64,000 bases of DNA, from NCBI GenBank assembly GCA_963792855.1, contig CAWBXZ010000001.1, forward strand, positions 310,001 through 374,000, given 5' to 3'. A model generated the notes under the pieces. That model was not told where the DNA came from, searched no databases, and worked only from the letters and a program-made list of their open reading frames with translations. The position numbers and the translations under genes were made by a program. Source of the DNA: SG8-40 sp963792855. GTDB taxonomy: Bacteria; Pseudomonadota; Gammaproteobacteria; Burkholderiales; Eutrophovitaceae. Shown one piece after another: positions 25,081 through 33,737 of the stretch (positions are counted from its first letter, which is position 1; every line of letters starts with the position of its first letter).

Positions 25081-25204
25081 GTTTCCCCTCTGGATAATGG
25101 GATGAAACCCGTGCAGGAAACACCGCCCGGGCGAGGATGGCAACTGTAGCGCCGGAGTTGCCCGCCGGGCAACCCCAAACGCTATATCAGGAGGGGGTCA
25201 GACG

Positions 25205-25675
25205 CTAGTTGCGCGGATGGGCGTGCACGTGGTGCAGCGGCTCGATGCGGTGCTCGTGCACATGACCGTCATCCAGTTCGACCGGGACACGGTTCAGTTG
25301 TCCGTGGCGCACTTCGGATTCGGCCATCAGCGTGTTGGCAAACTGCGTGATATCGGCAGTCGAGCCTTTCAGCAGGACCGTTTCCATGCAGTTTTCATGA
25401 TCGACACGGGTGTGCATCGTTGAAATCACGATATCGTGATTCGCGTGCTGCAGTTCCGCCAGGCGTTCCGACAGATCCCGGGCCTTGTGGTTATAGATGT
25501 ACGACAGGGCGGCGATACAGTACGGCGCTTCCTGGCTGGCAATGCTTGCCGTGGCCAGTTCGCTTCGTAGCATGTCGCGCACCGCTTCGGAGCGGTTCTG
25601 ATAACCGCGCTTGCGTAGCAAACTGTCGAACTGATTAGCGAGATCGTCGCTCAGTGAAATAGTGAACCGTTCCAT
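25205..25675 (-). CDS. nikR: nickel-responsive regulator NikR
   Basis: 156 residues. Ribbon-helix-helix DNA-binding domain (MERFTISLSDDLANQFDSLLRKRGYQNRSEAVRDMLR) and an ACT-like nickel domain with HHVHAHPR-type C-terminal histidines and the ligand set His (STMHTRVDHENC, two His and Cys). NikR represses nickel uptake when Ni2+ is bound. No nik/hup transporter is in the window, but the nickel enzyme urease is encoded 15 kb away. TCATAC at 25740-25745 is one NikR half-site, 65 bases upstream, without a good second half. Confidence 0.93.
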   Translation of the reverse strand: MERFTISLSDDLANQFDSLLRKRGYQNRSEAVRDMLRSELATASIASQEAPYCIAALSYIYNHKARDLSERLAELQHANHDIVISTMHTRVDHENCMETVLLKGSTADITQFANTLMAESEVRHGQLNRVPVELDDGHVHEHRIEPLHHVHAHPRN

Positions 25676-26017
25676 AGGATGCTTTCTGCCAATTTTAAGA
25701 ATGATTCGAATCTCTTCGATAGGCCAGCTAAAGCAATATTCATACATGAGGCGGTAACCGCTCGTCGGAGCGGCCCAGGGGCGTGCCTGACTCGCGCCGG
25801 ACCCTCTTTCAACGGATCGGTAAGGCATTGATTAATAGTAGGGAAATGCACCGTCCCGCTTGGCGGGGCCGTGGTCTGCGTCAGCGCATTCGGCGGGGGC
25901 GGGAGGTGTCCCGGGGCGGACAGTTCTGCAGTGGACCTCGTCGGGACCGGAGTGGCCGGCCGGACAGAAAGCGGCGTGGTGACGTTACCGGCGTAATTGG
26001 TGAGTTCCCTGGCAAAT

Positions 26018-27184
26018 TCAGGCGAGACTGTCGATGGCAGCCTGGATGCGGTCCAGTGCCCGCACCAGCAGCGACCGCGGGCAAGCGAAATTCAGCCGGA
26101 GGAAACCCGGCGCATCGAACAGCGCGCCATCGTAAAGCCCGATGCCCGCGTCTTCGAAAAAACTGACGGGATTCTTCACCGGGAGCCCGCGGGCGTCGAT
26201 CCACGCCAGGTAGGTGGCTTCAACGTGCCAGGTGCGCAGCCCGGGCATCGCCGATATCCGGGTTTCGACCAGATCGCGGTTATCGCGCAGGTAGTCGAGC
26301 AGGGCGAGTTGCCAGGATTTGCCGTCGCGGTAGGCCGCCAGCGTCGCGAAATAGCCCAGTGCGCCGACGTGGTGCACGATCCCGCGCATGGTTCTCTGGA
26401 TCTTCGCGCGAAGCTGTTCGCTGGATACGATCGCAAAGGCGCAGCCAAGGCCCGGCAGGTTGAACGTCTTGCTGGCGGACAGGAGGGTGACGGTGCGCGC
26501 GGCAGCATCGCCCAGAGACGCGATCGGGATGTGCGTCTTGTCCCGGTCCAGGACCAGGCCGGAATGGATTTCGTCCGACACCAGAACCAGATCGTGCCGG
26601 TCGCAGAATGCCACGAGGTCCTGCAATTCCTCTTTTGTCCAGACGCGTCCGGTGGGGTTGTGCGGGCTGCAGAGCAGCAGCGTGCGCGTCTTCGGCGTGA
26701 TTTTCTGTTCCAGCGCATCGAAGTCCCAGACCCATGTCCCGCCGGCCTCGGCCAGTGGCGCGGTGACGGTGACGCATCCGGCATTGCGCGGTGCCGACAG
26801 GAACGGCGGATAGATCGGGACGGTGGTGAGTATCTCTTCGCCTTCCTTGGCAAAGGCGCGGCTGACGACATTCAGTCCAACGACCAGGCTTGGCATCCAT
26901 ATCAGCCAGTCGGGGTCGATCTGCCAGTCAAAGTCGCGTTGCAGCGCCTTTGCAATCACGCCGGGCAGTTCGCGCGGCGGCTGGGTGTAACCGAAAATGC
27001 CATGCCGTACGCGCTCGGAAAGCATGTCGATGATGCAAGGCGCAGTGCGAAAGTCCATATCCGCAACCCACAGCGGGATGATGTCGCGATCGCCATATTT
27101 TTCCCATTTGCTGCTGGCGCCATCGCGCCTGTCGGGCACCGTATCAAAATCGAAACGGGTGTCGAAGTCGAGTTTGTCGTTCAT
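26018..27184 (-). CDS. PatB/MalY-type PLP-dependent aminotransferase / C-S lyase
   Basis: 388 residues. Fold-type I PLP enzyme: GYTQPPRELPGV near residue 65, CSPHNPTGRVWTKEEL (Asn contact), VSDEIHSGLVLD (Asp to PLP N1) and the Schiff-base lysine in LLSASKTFNLPGL. MalY/PatB proteins cleave cystathionine or S-alkylcysteines to thiol, pyruvate and ammonia. Upstream in-frame codons to 27544 cross a simple repeat and are not coding. Single gene. Confidence 0.9.
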   Translation of the reverse strand: MNDKLDFDTRFDFDTVPDRRDGASSKWEKYGDRDIIPLWVADMDFRTAPCIIDMLSERVRHGIFGYTQPPRELPGVIAKALQRDFDWQIDPDWLIWMPSLVVGLNVVSRAFAKEGEEILTTVPIYPPFLSAPRNAGCVTVTAPLAEAGGTWVWDFDALEQKITPKTRTLLLCSPHNPTGRVWTKEELQDLVAFCDRHDLVLVSDEIHSGLVLDRDKTHIPIASLGDAAARTVTLLSASKTFNLPGLGCAFAIVSSEQLRAKIQRTMRGIVHHVGALGYFATLAAYRDGKSWQLALLDYLRDNRDLVETRISAMPGLRTWHVEATYLAWIDARGLPVKNPVSFFEDAGIGLYDGALFDAPGFLRLNFACPRSLLVRALDRIQAAIDSLA

Positions 27185-27297
27185 GCAATGTCCCGAGTGA
27201 AATTTGGACGTTAACCCCGATTGTGACACTTTCGCGCTGCCTGCTACGGTTGTCGCGGGTTCCCGCGCAAAGGCCGGCGTTGTAACGCGATCGGCAT

Positions 27298-27366
27298 TAC
27301 GCCGTGAATCAGTCGCCGTGAATCGACCTGCGCCGTGAATCGACACTGCGCCGTGAATCGACGCGC
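27298..27366. repeat. short tandem repeat around CGCCGTGAATC
   Basis: Four copies of CGCCGTGAATC, three of them continuing GAC, spaced 14-20 bases apart, in the gap between dnaE2 and the PatB-type gene. No open frame makes sense of it. It may be a slippage product or a protein-binding cluster. Confidence 0.7.
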
Positions 27367-27372
27367 GGGCGT

Positions 27373-30300
27373 TCAGTGAAAGTCGCGAGAGCGCGTAAGC
27401 AGGCTGCCCAGCAGGCCGGAGTGATCCACCAGTTTTCCGGCGATCAGGTGAATCACTTCGCCTTCGCGTTCGACATGCCCGTGTACCGCCATCAATTGCG
27501 CGCCGAGCAATACGCGCCGCTGCGCCGCGGCCGAGCGGCCCCATACCACGACGTTGATAGTTCCGGTTTCGTCTTCGAGCGTGACGAACACCACGCCGCT
27601 GGCGGTGCCCGGGCGCTGGCGGCAGGTGACGATGCCGGCCGCGCGCGCCATCGTGCCATGCGGCACATGACGGATTTCTTCCGCGCTCAGCAGCCGCAGC
27701 TTGCGCAACTCCGGGCGCAGCAGCGCGACCGGGTGACGGCCCAGCGTCAGGCCGGTGCTGGTGTAGTCGGCGACGACATTCTCGCCTTCAGTGGGTGCCG
27801 GCAGGTCGACCGGCTGTTCGGCAACCGGTGCATTCGCCAACAGCGGCGGGCGTGCTTCGATGCCGGCAACCGCCCATGCCGCGTTATGACGATGGCCGGC
27901 GGTCGCGGCGAGTGCACCGGCGGCGGCCAGGCATTCCATGTCACGGCGCGACAGTTTTGCCGCGCGCATCAGTTCTTCGGCCGATTCGCCATGCAGGTGT
28001 TGCTCTTCGGTCGATTCGCCATGCAGGTGTTGCCGGACTTCGAGCAGGCGTTGCACGCCCGCGTCCGACAGGCCTTTCACCATTCCGAATCCCAGACGTA
28101 GTGCCGGTTGTGAGCCGGGGTGTCCTGTTTCCAGCGTGCAGGCGTTGTCGCTGCGGAAAATGTCGACGGGGCGCACTTCGACACCATGGCGCCGCGCATC
28201 CTGCACCAGTTGCGACGGTGCATAAAAACCCATCGGCTGGCTGTTGAGCAGCGCACAGGTAAACGCAGCCGGGTAGTGACACTTCAGCCACGACGAAACG
28301 TAAACCAGCAGGGCGAAGCTGGCCGAGTGCGATTCCGGAAAACCGTACTCGCCGAAACCGAGTATTTGCTGAAAAACCTGTTTGGCGAATGTTTCGCTGT
28401 AGCCGCGCTCGCGCATGCCGGAAATCAGCTTTTCCTCGAACGGCTGCAAGCCGCCTTTGCGCCGCCACGCGGCCATCGAGCGGCGCAACTGGTCGGCTTC
28501 CCCCGGTGTGAACCCGGCCGCAACCATTGCCAGCTGCATCACCTGTTCCTGGAATATCGGCACGCCGAGGGTGCGCGCCAGCACCTGCCGGACTTCTTCG
28601 GAAGGGTAGGTGACCGGGTCGTGTCCCTGACGGCGGCGCAGATAGGGATGCACCATCCCGCCCTGGATCGGGCCGGGGCGAACGATGGCGACTTCGATCA
28701 CCAGATCGTAAAAACATGCTGGCCGCAGGCGCGGCAGCATCGACATCTGTGCCCGCGACTCGATCTGGAATACGCCGATGGTGTCGGCGCGCGAGATCAT
28801 CTCGTAGACCTTCGGGTCTTCCGGCGGCACGTCGGCGAGCGCGAACGGTTTTCCGCGAAGCGCGCTCACCAGCGCCAGCGCCCGGCGAATTGCGGACAGC
28901 ATGCCCAGCGCGAGCACATCGACCTTGAGCAAACCCAGCGTGTCGAGGTCGTCCTTGTCCCACTGGATCACCGAGCGCTCGGCCATCGCCGCGTTTTCCA
29001 CTGGCACCAGTCTCGACAGCGAATCGCGGGCGATGACAAAGCCGCCGACATGCTGTGACAGGTGGCGTGGAAATCCGCTGAGCGTTTCCGTCAATGTGAT
29101 CAGCCTTTGAATCACCGGCGATTCCGGGTCGAATCCGGCCTCTCTGAGCCGTTCGGCGCGCTTTGCCTTGCGATCCCACCATGCGAAGTTCTTGCAAATG
29201 CGATCGACCTGCTCGAGATTCAGGCCCAGCGCCTTGCCGACATCGCGAAACGCGCTTTTGGCACGATAGGTAATGACGGTGGCGGTCAGCGCGGCGCGCT
29301 CGCGCCCGTACTTTTGATAGATGTACTGGATGACTTCTTCGCGGCGTTCGTGCTCGAAATCAACGTCGATATCGGGCGGCTCGTTGCGCTCTTTGGAAAT
29401 AAACCGTTCGAACAGCATTTCCATGCGCGCCGGATCGACTTCGGTCACACCCAGCGCGTAACACACTGCCGAATTGGCAGCGCTGCCGCGTCCCTGGCAA
29501 AGGATGGCGCGTTCGCGCGCAAACCGGACAATGTCGTGAACCGTCAGGAAGTAGGGTTCGTAGTGCAACTCGGCGATCAGCTTCAGTTCATGTTCGATCA
29601 GCTTGCGTACTTTAGGTGCGACGCCGGACGGGAAGCGCCATTTCAATCCGGTTTCGGTCAGTTGCCGCAGATGCTGCGAAGGCGTGACACCGGGCGGGAC
29701 GATTTCCTCCGGATACTCATAGCGCAGGCTGTCGAGAGAAAAATCGCAGCGCTGCGCGATACGAACGGATTGCGCAAGCAGCTCGGCAGGATAGATGCGC
29801 TCCAGTGTCTTGCGGTGGCGCAGATGCCGTTCGCCGCTGGGGTGCAGGGCGTGCCCGACTGTGGAAACCGGCTTTCTCAGCCGGATGGCGGTGATCGTGT
29901 CCTGCAGCATGCGCCGTTCGCGCACGTGCATATGCACGTCGCCGGCGGCAACACAGGGCAGGTTGAGTCGCCGGCCGATCTCGAGCAATGCATCGAGCCG
30001 GGCGCGTTCGCCGCCGCGCGCGAGCAATTCGACGGCAACCCACGTGCGCTGTGGAAAGCGGCTGGCAAGCCAGCGCGCCGATTCGGCGTCGAAAGCGTTC
30101 GCTTCGATAGCAGCGGCGGCAACGGCACCGGCGACAGTGCCAGGCAGCCAAAGCGCCAGGCAGTCGGCGACGCCGTTGGCGATGTCCTTGCGTGTCAGGA
30201 GATATTCGCCTTTTTTTGCGGCGCGCCGCCCGCGCGTGATCAGTTCGCACAGGTTTCCGTATCCCGTCCGATTCTGTGCCAGCAACACAAAGCGCAATCC

Positions 30301-30519
30301 GTCATCGAGACGGAAGGTCGAACCGATCAGTAGTTTGAGGTTGGCCTGTTTCGCGGCGGCATGGGCGCGCACCACCCCGGCAACGGAACACTCGTCGGTG
30401 ATGGCGAGTGCCGCGTAACCGAGCTCGGCCGCGCGTTCGACCAGTTCCTCCGGGCGCGAAGCGCCGCACAGGAACGTGAAATTGCTGAAGCAATGCAATT
30501 CGGCGTAGTCGGGCATCAT
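27373..30519 (-). CDS. dnaE2: error-prone DNA polymerase DnaE2 (ImuC)
   Basis: 1048 residues, a C-family polymerase. The N-terminal PHP domain (YAELHCFSNFTFLCGASRPEELVERA) is followed by the palm with the catalytic aspartates in ERFISKERNEPPDIDVDFEHERREEV, then the fingers (GRGSAANSAVCYALGVTEVDP) and a C-terminal OB fold (ARAAGIVTCRQRPGTASGVVFVTLEDETG). It does translesion synthesis with ImuA and ImuB during the SOS response. It starts 10 bases after imuB. A 10-residue tandem duplication (QHLHGESTEE / QHLHGESAEE) lies at about residue 825-845. Start MMPDYAELH at 30519 is chosen by homology. Confidence 0.95.
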   Translation of the reverse strand: MMPDYAELHCFSNFTFLCGASRPEELVERAAELGYAALAITDECSVAGVVRAHAAAKQANLKLLIGSTFRLDDGLRFVLLAQNRTGYGNLCELITRGRRAAKKGEYLLTRKDIANGVADCLALWLPGTVAGAVAAAAIEANAFDAESARWLASRFPQRTWVAVELLARGGERARLDALLEIGRRLNLPCVAAGDVHMHVRERRMLQDTITAIRLRKPVSTVGHALHPSGERHLRHRKTLERIYPAELLAQSVRIAQRCDFSLDSLRYEYPEEIVPPGVTPSQHLRQLTETGLKWRFPSGVAPKVRKLIEHELKLIAELHYEPYFLTVHDIVRFARERAILCQGRGSAANSAVCYALGVTEVDPARMEMLFERFISKERNEPPDIDVDFEHERREEVIQYIYQKYGRERAALTATVITYRAKSAFRDVGKALGLNLEQVDRICKNFAWWDRKAKRAERLREAGFDPESPVIQRLITLTETLSGFPRHLSQHVGGFVIARDSLSRLVPVENAAMAERSVIQWDKDDLDTLGLLKVDVLALGMLSAIRRALALVSALRGKPFALADVPPEDPKVYEMISRADTIGVFQIESRAQMSMLPRLRPACFYDLVIEVAIVRPGPIQGGMVHPYLRRRQGHDPVTYPSEEVRQVLARTLGVPIFQEQVMQLAMVAAGFTPGEADQLRRSMAAWRRKGGLQPFEEKLISGMRERGYSETFAKQVFQQILGFGEYGFPESHSASFALLVYVSSWLKCHYPAAFTCALLNSQPMGFYAPSQLVQDARRHGVEVRPVDIFRSDNACTLETGHPGSQPALRLGFGMVKGLSDAGVQRLLEVRQHLHGESTEEQHLHGESAEELMRAAKLSRRDMECLAAAGALAATAGHRHNAAWAVAGIEARPPLLANAPVAEQPVDLPAPTEGENVVADYTSTGLTLGRHPVALLRPELRKLRLLSAEEIRHVPHGTMARAAGIVTCRQRPGTASGVVFVTLEDETGTINVVVWGRSAAAQRRVLLGAQLMAVHGHVEREGEVIHLIAGKLVDHSGLLGSLLTRSRDFH
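27975..28034. repeat. 30-bp in-frame tandem duplication inside dnaE2
   Basis: Two 30-bp units, 27975-28004 and 28005-28034, identical at 28 positions, coding QHLHGESTEE and QHLHGESAEE on the minus strand. The reading frame is kept. It falls in the linker before the C-terminal part of the polymerase. Confidence 0.85.
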
Positions 30520-30529
30520 CGGACCGTCA

Positions 30530-31963
30530 TCAGGAAAAGATGCCGTGCAGGAACCAGTTGCCCGATCGCACGCGTTCGCGGTAGATCCAGAACGTGGCAC
30601 CGCTGTCGCTGCGCGCGATGAAGTAGTCGCGCATGACGTCGAATCCGTCCCACCACCCCGACTCGATGCGTTCCGGCCCGTCGATAATCCGCAATTGCCC
30701 GTCAAGGCAGGGCCGTCCGCCGTGCAGTTTCAGCTGGCGCGGACGTTTCAGCAGCCAGGCCGGGCGCAGCAGGGGCGGGCCCGGCCGGGTGTTCATGCCG
30801 GGTTCGGCTTCATGCCAGGCAAATTCGGGCCGGGCATCCGGAAACAGCGAAAGCCCGTGCACGGCATCGTTGCCAAGGCGCGCGCGCAGTTTCTCCACCA
30901 GCGTGGCCCGTTCTTCGCGGGCGTGAACGGCGTCCGGCAGAAATGAAAAGTTGCGTGGCGCAAGCTGTGCGATTTCCGGCGCTTCCAGCGTCATCGCTTC
31001 GCTGCGCCCGCCGAGCGCGGTCTGCGATAAACGTTCGCGTAACAGGTTGAGCAGATGCTTCGGATCGCGGCCCGGTATCGAAAGCGCAACGATTACGTCA
31101 GTGGTCCCGCCATCCTCGTTTTCCAGCATCAGGCGTAATCGCATCACGCCGGCGTTAGCGGCAGACAGGTAGCCGGTCAATTGCAGAACCAGCCGATGGG
31201 CGGCAAACAGCAGTGCTTCGGCTTCGCTGACGGGGGAGGGCAGTACAAGGCGGGCACTGAAGCGCGAAGGCGGACTGAACGGTGTTTGCGGGTCAGGCCG
31301 GTTTCCGAATGCCCGGTCAAGCTGATCCAGAAGGCGTTGTCCGAATCGCCTTGCCACTGCGTCGCGCGGCAGGCGCGCAAGCTGGCCGATGGTCCGTATC
31401 CCCATCCGTTCCAGCGATTGAAATGCAGCGGTCCCGGCATCGAGGCACGTAACCGGCAGACGGTTGAGGTGACTTTGCAGCGTTTCGGGATCTTCGACGC
31501 TGACGCCCAGTCCGCAGCGGGCGAGCCAGTATGCGCCGCGCGGCGTCGGCGCGACGGCAGTCAATGTATCGAAGCCCAGTTGCGAGGCGGATTCGTTGAT
31601 TTGACTGCACAGCGCGTCGAGGCCGCCAAACAGCTTCAGGCTCGCGCCGATTTCGAGCAGCAACGAATCCGGGGCGTGCACGCTGACTTGCGAGGTGAAT
31701 TGCAATGCCCACAGGGCGGTTGTTTCGAGACAGCCTCGCTCGGCGTTGGTGTCGCGGGTACGTGCGTTCAGTTCCGGTAACAGTGCGTAGGCGGCAGACA
31801 GCGACATGCCGTCACGAATGCCCGCGGCCGCGGCGCGCTGGTCGCAGGCAACAACCAGCGGGGCGTTGCCGCCGCCGGTGATTACCAGCGGATCTTGCGG
31901 GGCGCCGGCACGCAGGAAAGCCTCGATCGGCAACCGGGGAAGGTTCAGGCACAGCCACAGCAT
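30530..31963 (-). CDS. imuB: ImuB, inactive Y-family polymerase homologue
   Basis: 477 residues, MLWLCLNLPRLPIEAFLRA to FLHGIFS. It has the Y-family fold (VACDQRAAAAGIRDGMSLSAAYALLP; thumb MGIRTIGQLARLPRDAVARRFG), but the catalytic acidic residues of DinB/UmuC are absent: the first motif is LNLPRL rather than hDhDxF. ImuB is known as the hub that links ImuA, DnaE2 and the beta clamp. A clamp-binding motif is expected, but I could not fix its position. 18 bases downstream of imuA. Confidence 0.92.
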   Translation of the reverse strand: MLWLCLNLPRLPIEAFLRAGAPQDPLVITGGGNAPLVVACDQRAAAAGIRDGMSLSAAYALLPELNARTRDTNAERGCLETTALWALQFTSQVSVHAPDSLLLEIGASLKLFGGLDALCSQINESASQLGFDTLTAVAPTPRGAYWLARCGLGVSVEDPETLQSHLNRLPVTCLDAGTAAFQSLERMGIRTIGQLARLPRDAVARRFGQRLLDQLDRAFGNRPDPQTPFSPPSRFSARLVLPSPVSEAEALLFAAHRLVLQLTGYLSAANAGVMRLRLMLENEDGGTTDVIVALSIPGRDPKHLLNLLRERLSQTALGGRSEAMTLEAPEIAQLAPRNFSFLPDAVHAREERATLVEKLRARLGNDAVHGLSLFPDARPEFAWHEAEPGMNTRPGPPLLRPAWLLKRPRQLKLHGGRPCLDGQLRIIDGPERIESGWWDGFDVMRDYFIARSDSGATFWIYRERVRSGNWFLHGIFS

Positions 31964-31981
31964 CGTCGGTATGCGGCTTCT

Positions 31982-32614
31982 TCAGCGCTCGTACCAGGAT
32001 TTGTACGCGGGCCCCAGACGCAGGGGAGCAACCAGCCCGCCGCCGCGGCGCTTCAGCACCTCGACGCAGACGTTGTCGATGCTGCCGTCGATGCGCAACC
32101 GGTAAGGCACGGGAGAGGTGCGCGGAGCGGCCCCCGGTTGCGTAAAGTAAACGCCGAGCGTGCGGCCGGTTTCGGTAGCCAGTTGCAAGCGGCGAATCGC
32201 CTGTTCCGTCATCGCTGCCGGCCATCCGAGAACGGCGCTGCACGTTCCCGAACGCAGCGCCTGCTCCATCGACCACAAGGTATCGGCGCTGCGCTTGGCG
32301 CGGATCACGACCACTTTGGCAAGATCGACGCCGGCGTGGGACAGTGCCGGCGCGTAAGGAATATAAGGCGGATTGATCAGCGCAATCCAGCGTTCGTCTT
32401 TTGACAGCCGGGCCAGCGCGGGCAGCAGAACCGAGACTTCGCCGATACCCTCGCGCTGCGCAATGAGTTCCACCAGCGCACCCGGCGGCCAGCCGCCCAG
32501 TGCTTCATCAAAGGCGCCGAAACCCGATGCAATACCCGCCGGTCCGGCGCTCGCCCGTTCGCTGCCGCGCCAGATGGCGGCATTGTGCAAAAGGGTATCG
32601 AGTGCGGCGGACAT
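31982..32614 (-). CDS. imuA: ImuA, SOS translesion-synthesis accessory protein
   Basis: 210 residues of the RecA/SulA-like ImuA family: GIASGFGAFDEALGGWPPGALVELIAQREGIGEVSVLLPALARL has the RecA-like beginning with an incomplete Walker A. Further on are WIALINPPYIPYAPALSHAGVD and LGWPAAMTEQAIRRLQLA. It acts with ImuB and DnaE2 in damage-induced mutagenesis. The start is 16 bases from an inverted-repeat cassette and has no strong ribosome site. Confidence 0.92.
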   Translation of the reverse strand: MSAALDTLLHNAAIWRGSERASAGPAGIASGFGAFDEALGGWPPGALVELIAQREGIGEVSVLLPALARLSKDERWIALINPPYIPYAPALSHAGVDLAKVVVIRAKRSADTLWSMEQALRSGTCSAVLGWPAAMTEQAIRRLQLATETGRTLGVYFTQPGAAPRTSPVPYRLRIDGSIDNVCVEVLKRRGGGLVAPLRLGPAYKSWYER

Positions 32615-32629
32615 GGCATCAATAAGAGA

Positions 32630-32747
32630 ACCACAAAGGCGCGAAGGCGCGAAGTATCACAAAGTGTCTTGATGGCACGACAGGCACGGCTGAAGAAAGT
32701 GGCATTGGAATTCTTCGCCGGTCTTTGTGTCTTCGTGTCTTTGTGGT
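32630..32747. repeat. inverted-repeat cassette between lexA and imuA
   Basis: Left arm 32630-32654 (ACCACAAAGGCGCGAAGG...), right arm 32723-32747, its reverse complement ACCACAAAGACACGAAGA...; 20 of 25 positions agree and all five differences are G/A transitions. Each arm is itself built of 8-base repeats (ACAAAGRC-RCGAAGRC-RCRAAG). The 68-base interior has no gene. It fills most of the lexA-imuA gap and could form a long stem in the mRNA. Confidence 0.8.
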
Positions 32748-32769
32748 GAGGTTTTTCCTTGCTTGAGTT

Positions 32770-33372
32770 TCAGGTGATCCGGCCGTTGCGTATCAGTCCG
32801 ACCGCCAGCCCTTCGATGGCGAACTGGTCGCGCTGCGGGTCTACATGTATGGGTTTGAAGTCGGGGTTTTCCGGTAACAACTGAACCTGGTTGCCCTGGC
32901 GCCGCAGGCGCTTGACCGTGACTTCGTTGTTGATGCGCGCGACCACAACCTGGCCCGATCGCGCCTCGGAGGTGCTGTGTACCGCCAGCAGATCGCCTTC
33001 GTGGATGCCGATGTCGCGCATGCTGGTGCCGCGCACCTTTAACAGATAGTCGGCGCGGGGGTTGAACAGGGCGGGTTCGATCTGTACCCGGTCCTGGACA
33101 TGCGCTTCGCTCAGGATCGGACTGCCCGCCGCAACGCGCCCGATCACCGGCAGGCCGGTGCCCTCGGCAAGCCGGATGCCGCGCGAGGCGCCGGGAAGCA
33201 GCTCGATATATCCCTTTCGATCCAGTGCCCGGAGGTGATCTTCCGCCGCGTTTGCGGATTTGAAACCCAGAACCTGGGCAATGTCGGCGCGTGTCGGCGG
33301 AAATCCGGTCGACTGAACGAAATCGCGAATGAGTTGCAGAACCTCGGCCTGGCGGGCGGTCAGCGGCTTCAT
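32770..33372 (-). CDS. lexA: LexA repressor
   Basis: 200 residues. Winged-helix DNA-binding domain (MKPLTARQAEVLQLIRDFVQ; FPPTRADIAQVLGFKSANAAEDHLRAL), autocleavage bond Ala-Gly in GRVAAGSPI, catalytic Ser in RGTSMRDIGI and Lys in VTVKRLRR. RecA filaments trigger its self-cleavage, which induces the SOS genes. AAAGGAGG precedes the ATG. It heads the minus-strand cluster lexA-imuA-imuB-dnaE2 and carries an SOS box, so the cassette may be read through from the lexA promoter. Confidence 0.97.
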   Translation of the reverse strand: MKPLTARQAEVLQLIRDFVQSTGFPPTRADIAQVLGFKSANAAEDHLRALDRKGYIELLPGASRGIRLAEGTGLPVIGRVAAGSPILSEAHVQDRVQIEPALFNPRADYLLKVRGTSMRDIGIHEGDLLAVHSTSEARSGQVVVARINNEVTVKRLRRQGNQVQLLPENPDFKPIHVDPQRDQFAIEGLAVGLIRNGRIT

Positions 33373-33391
33373 TGATACCTCCTTTGGATAA

Positions 33392-33424
33392 CTGTGATTA
33401 TATACAGTATCGCCGGATTGCCAA
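33392..33424 (-). promoter_or_regulatory. lexA promoter overlapped by a LexA (SOS) box
   Basis: CTGTGATTATATACAG (33392-33407) fits the CTGT-N8-ACAG consensus exactly. On the minus strand TTGGCA (33424-33419), 16 bases, TATAAT (33402-33397) form the promoter, with the -10 inside the box. Bound LexA would block RNA polymerase, giving autoregulation. Confidence 0.92.
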
Positions 33425-33463
33425 GCCTCCAGGCTGCCTGACCGGATGCGCAAAACCGGCCGC

Positions 33464-33530
33464 GCACCAGTCCGGCACAAGCCGTCCCTGTTTTTGTGCA
33501 TCGACTCTGAAGCGCGCACTGATGCGGTGC
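33464..33530 (+). promoter_or_regulatory. two NtrC-like enhancer sites upstream of urtA
   Basis: Against GCACC-N5-GGTGC: site 1 GCACCAGTCCGGCAC (33464-33478, 8 of 10) and site 2 GCACTGATGCGGTGC (33516-33530, 9 of 10; the extended palindrome GCGCAC...GTGCGC also holds). They are 52 bases apart and lie about 125-175 bases before the predicted sigma-54 start, the usual distance for NtrC dimers. Confidence 0.6.
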
Positions 33531-33619
33531 GCCAGCGCTTGTCTATCAGTCAATGTAATACTTTATGTTTATCTCCTATCTATATGAGTTAAATATATAA
33601 ACATCGATAATTTCTTGCG

Positions 33620-33634
33620 TGGCACAGGCATTGC
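33620..33634 (+). promoter_or_regulatory. sigma-54 (RpoN) promoter of the urea transport/urease block
   Basis: TGGCACAGGCATTGC matches the -24/-12 consensus TGGCAC-N5-TTGC at every fixed base, with GG and GC 12 bases apart. Transcription would start near 33646, 92 bases before the urtA ATG. With the NtrC-like sites upstream it indicates nitrogen-limitation control. Confidence 0.82.
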
Positions 33635-33737
33635 GAAAGCCCTCACCCGACCACCTGCGCCAGCCAGTTGTTTTGCGATGCAATAAGGGCAGCGTGGCGA
33701 CGGCATATATCCATTGATTACTAACCGAGGGGACAAC

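Noticed and set aside
25718..25745. Possible NikR operator (GTATGA-N16-TCATAC) upstream of nikR.
   Set aside because: Only one half-site (TCATAC, 25740-25745) fits; the second half at the right distance matches at two of six bases.
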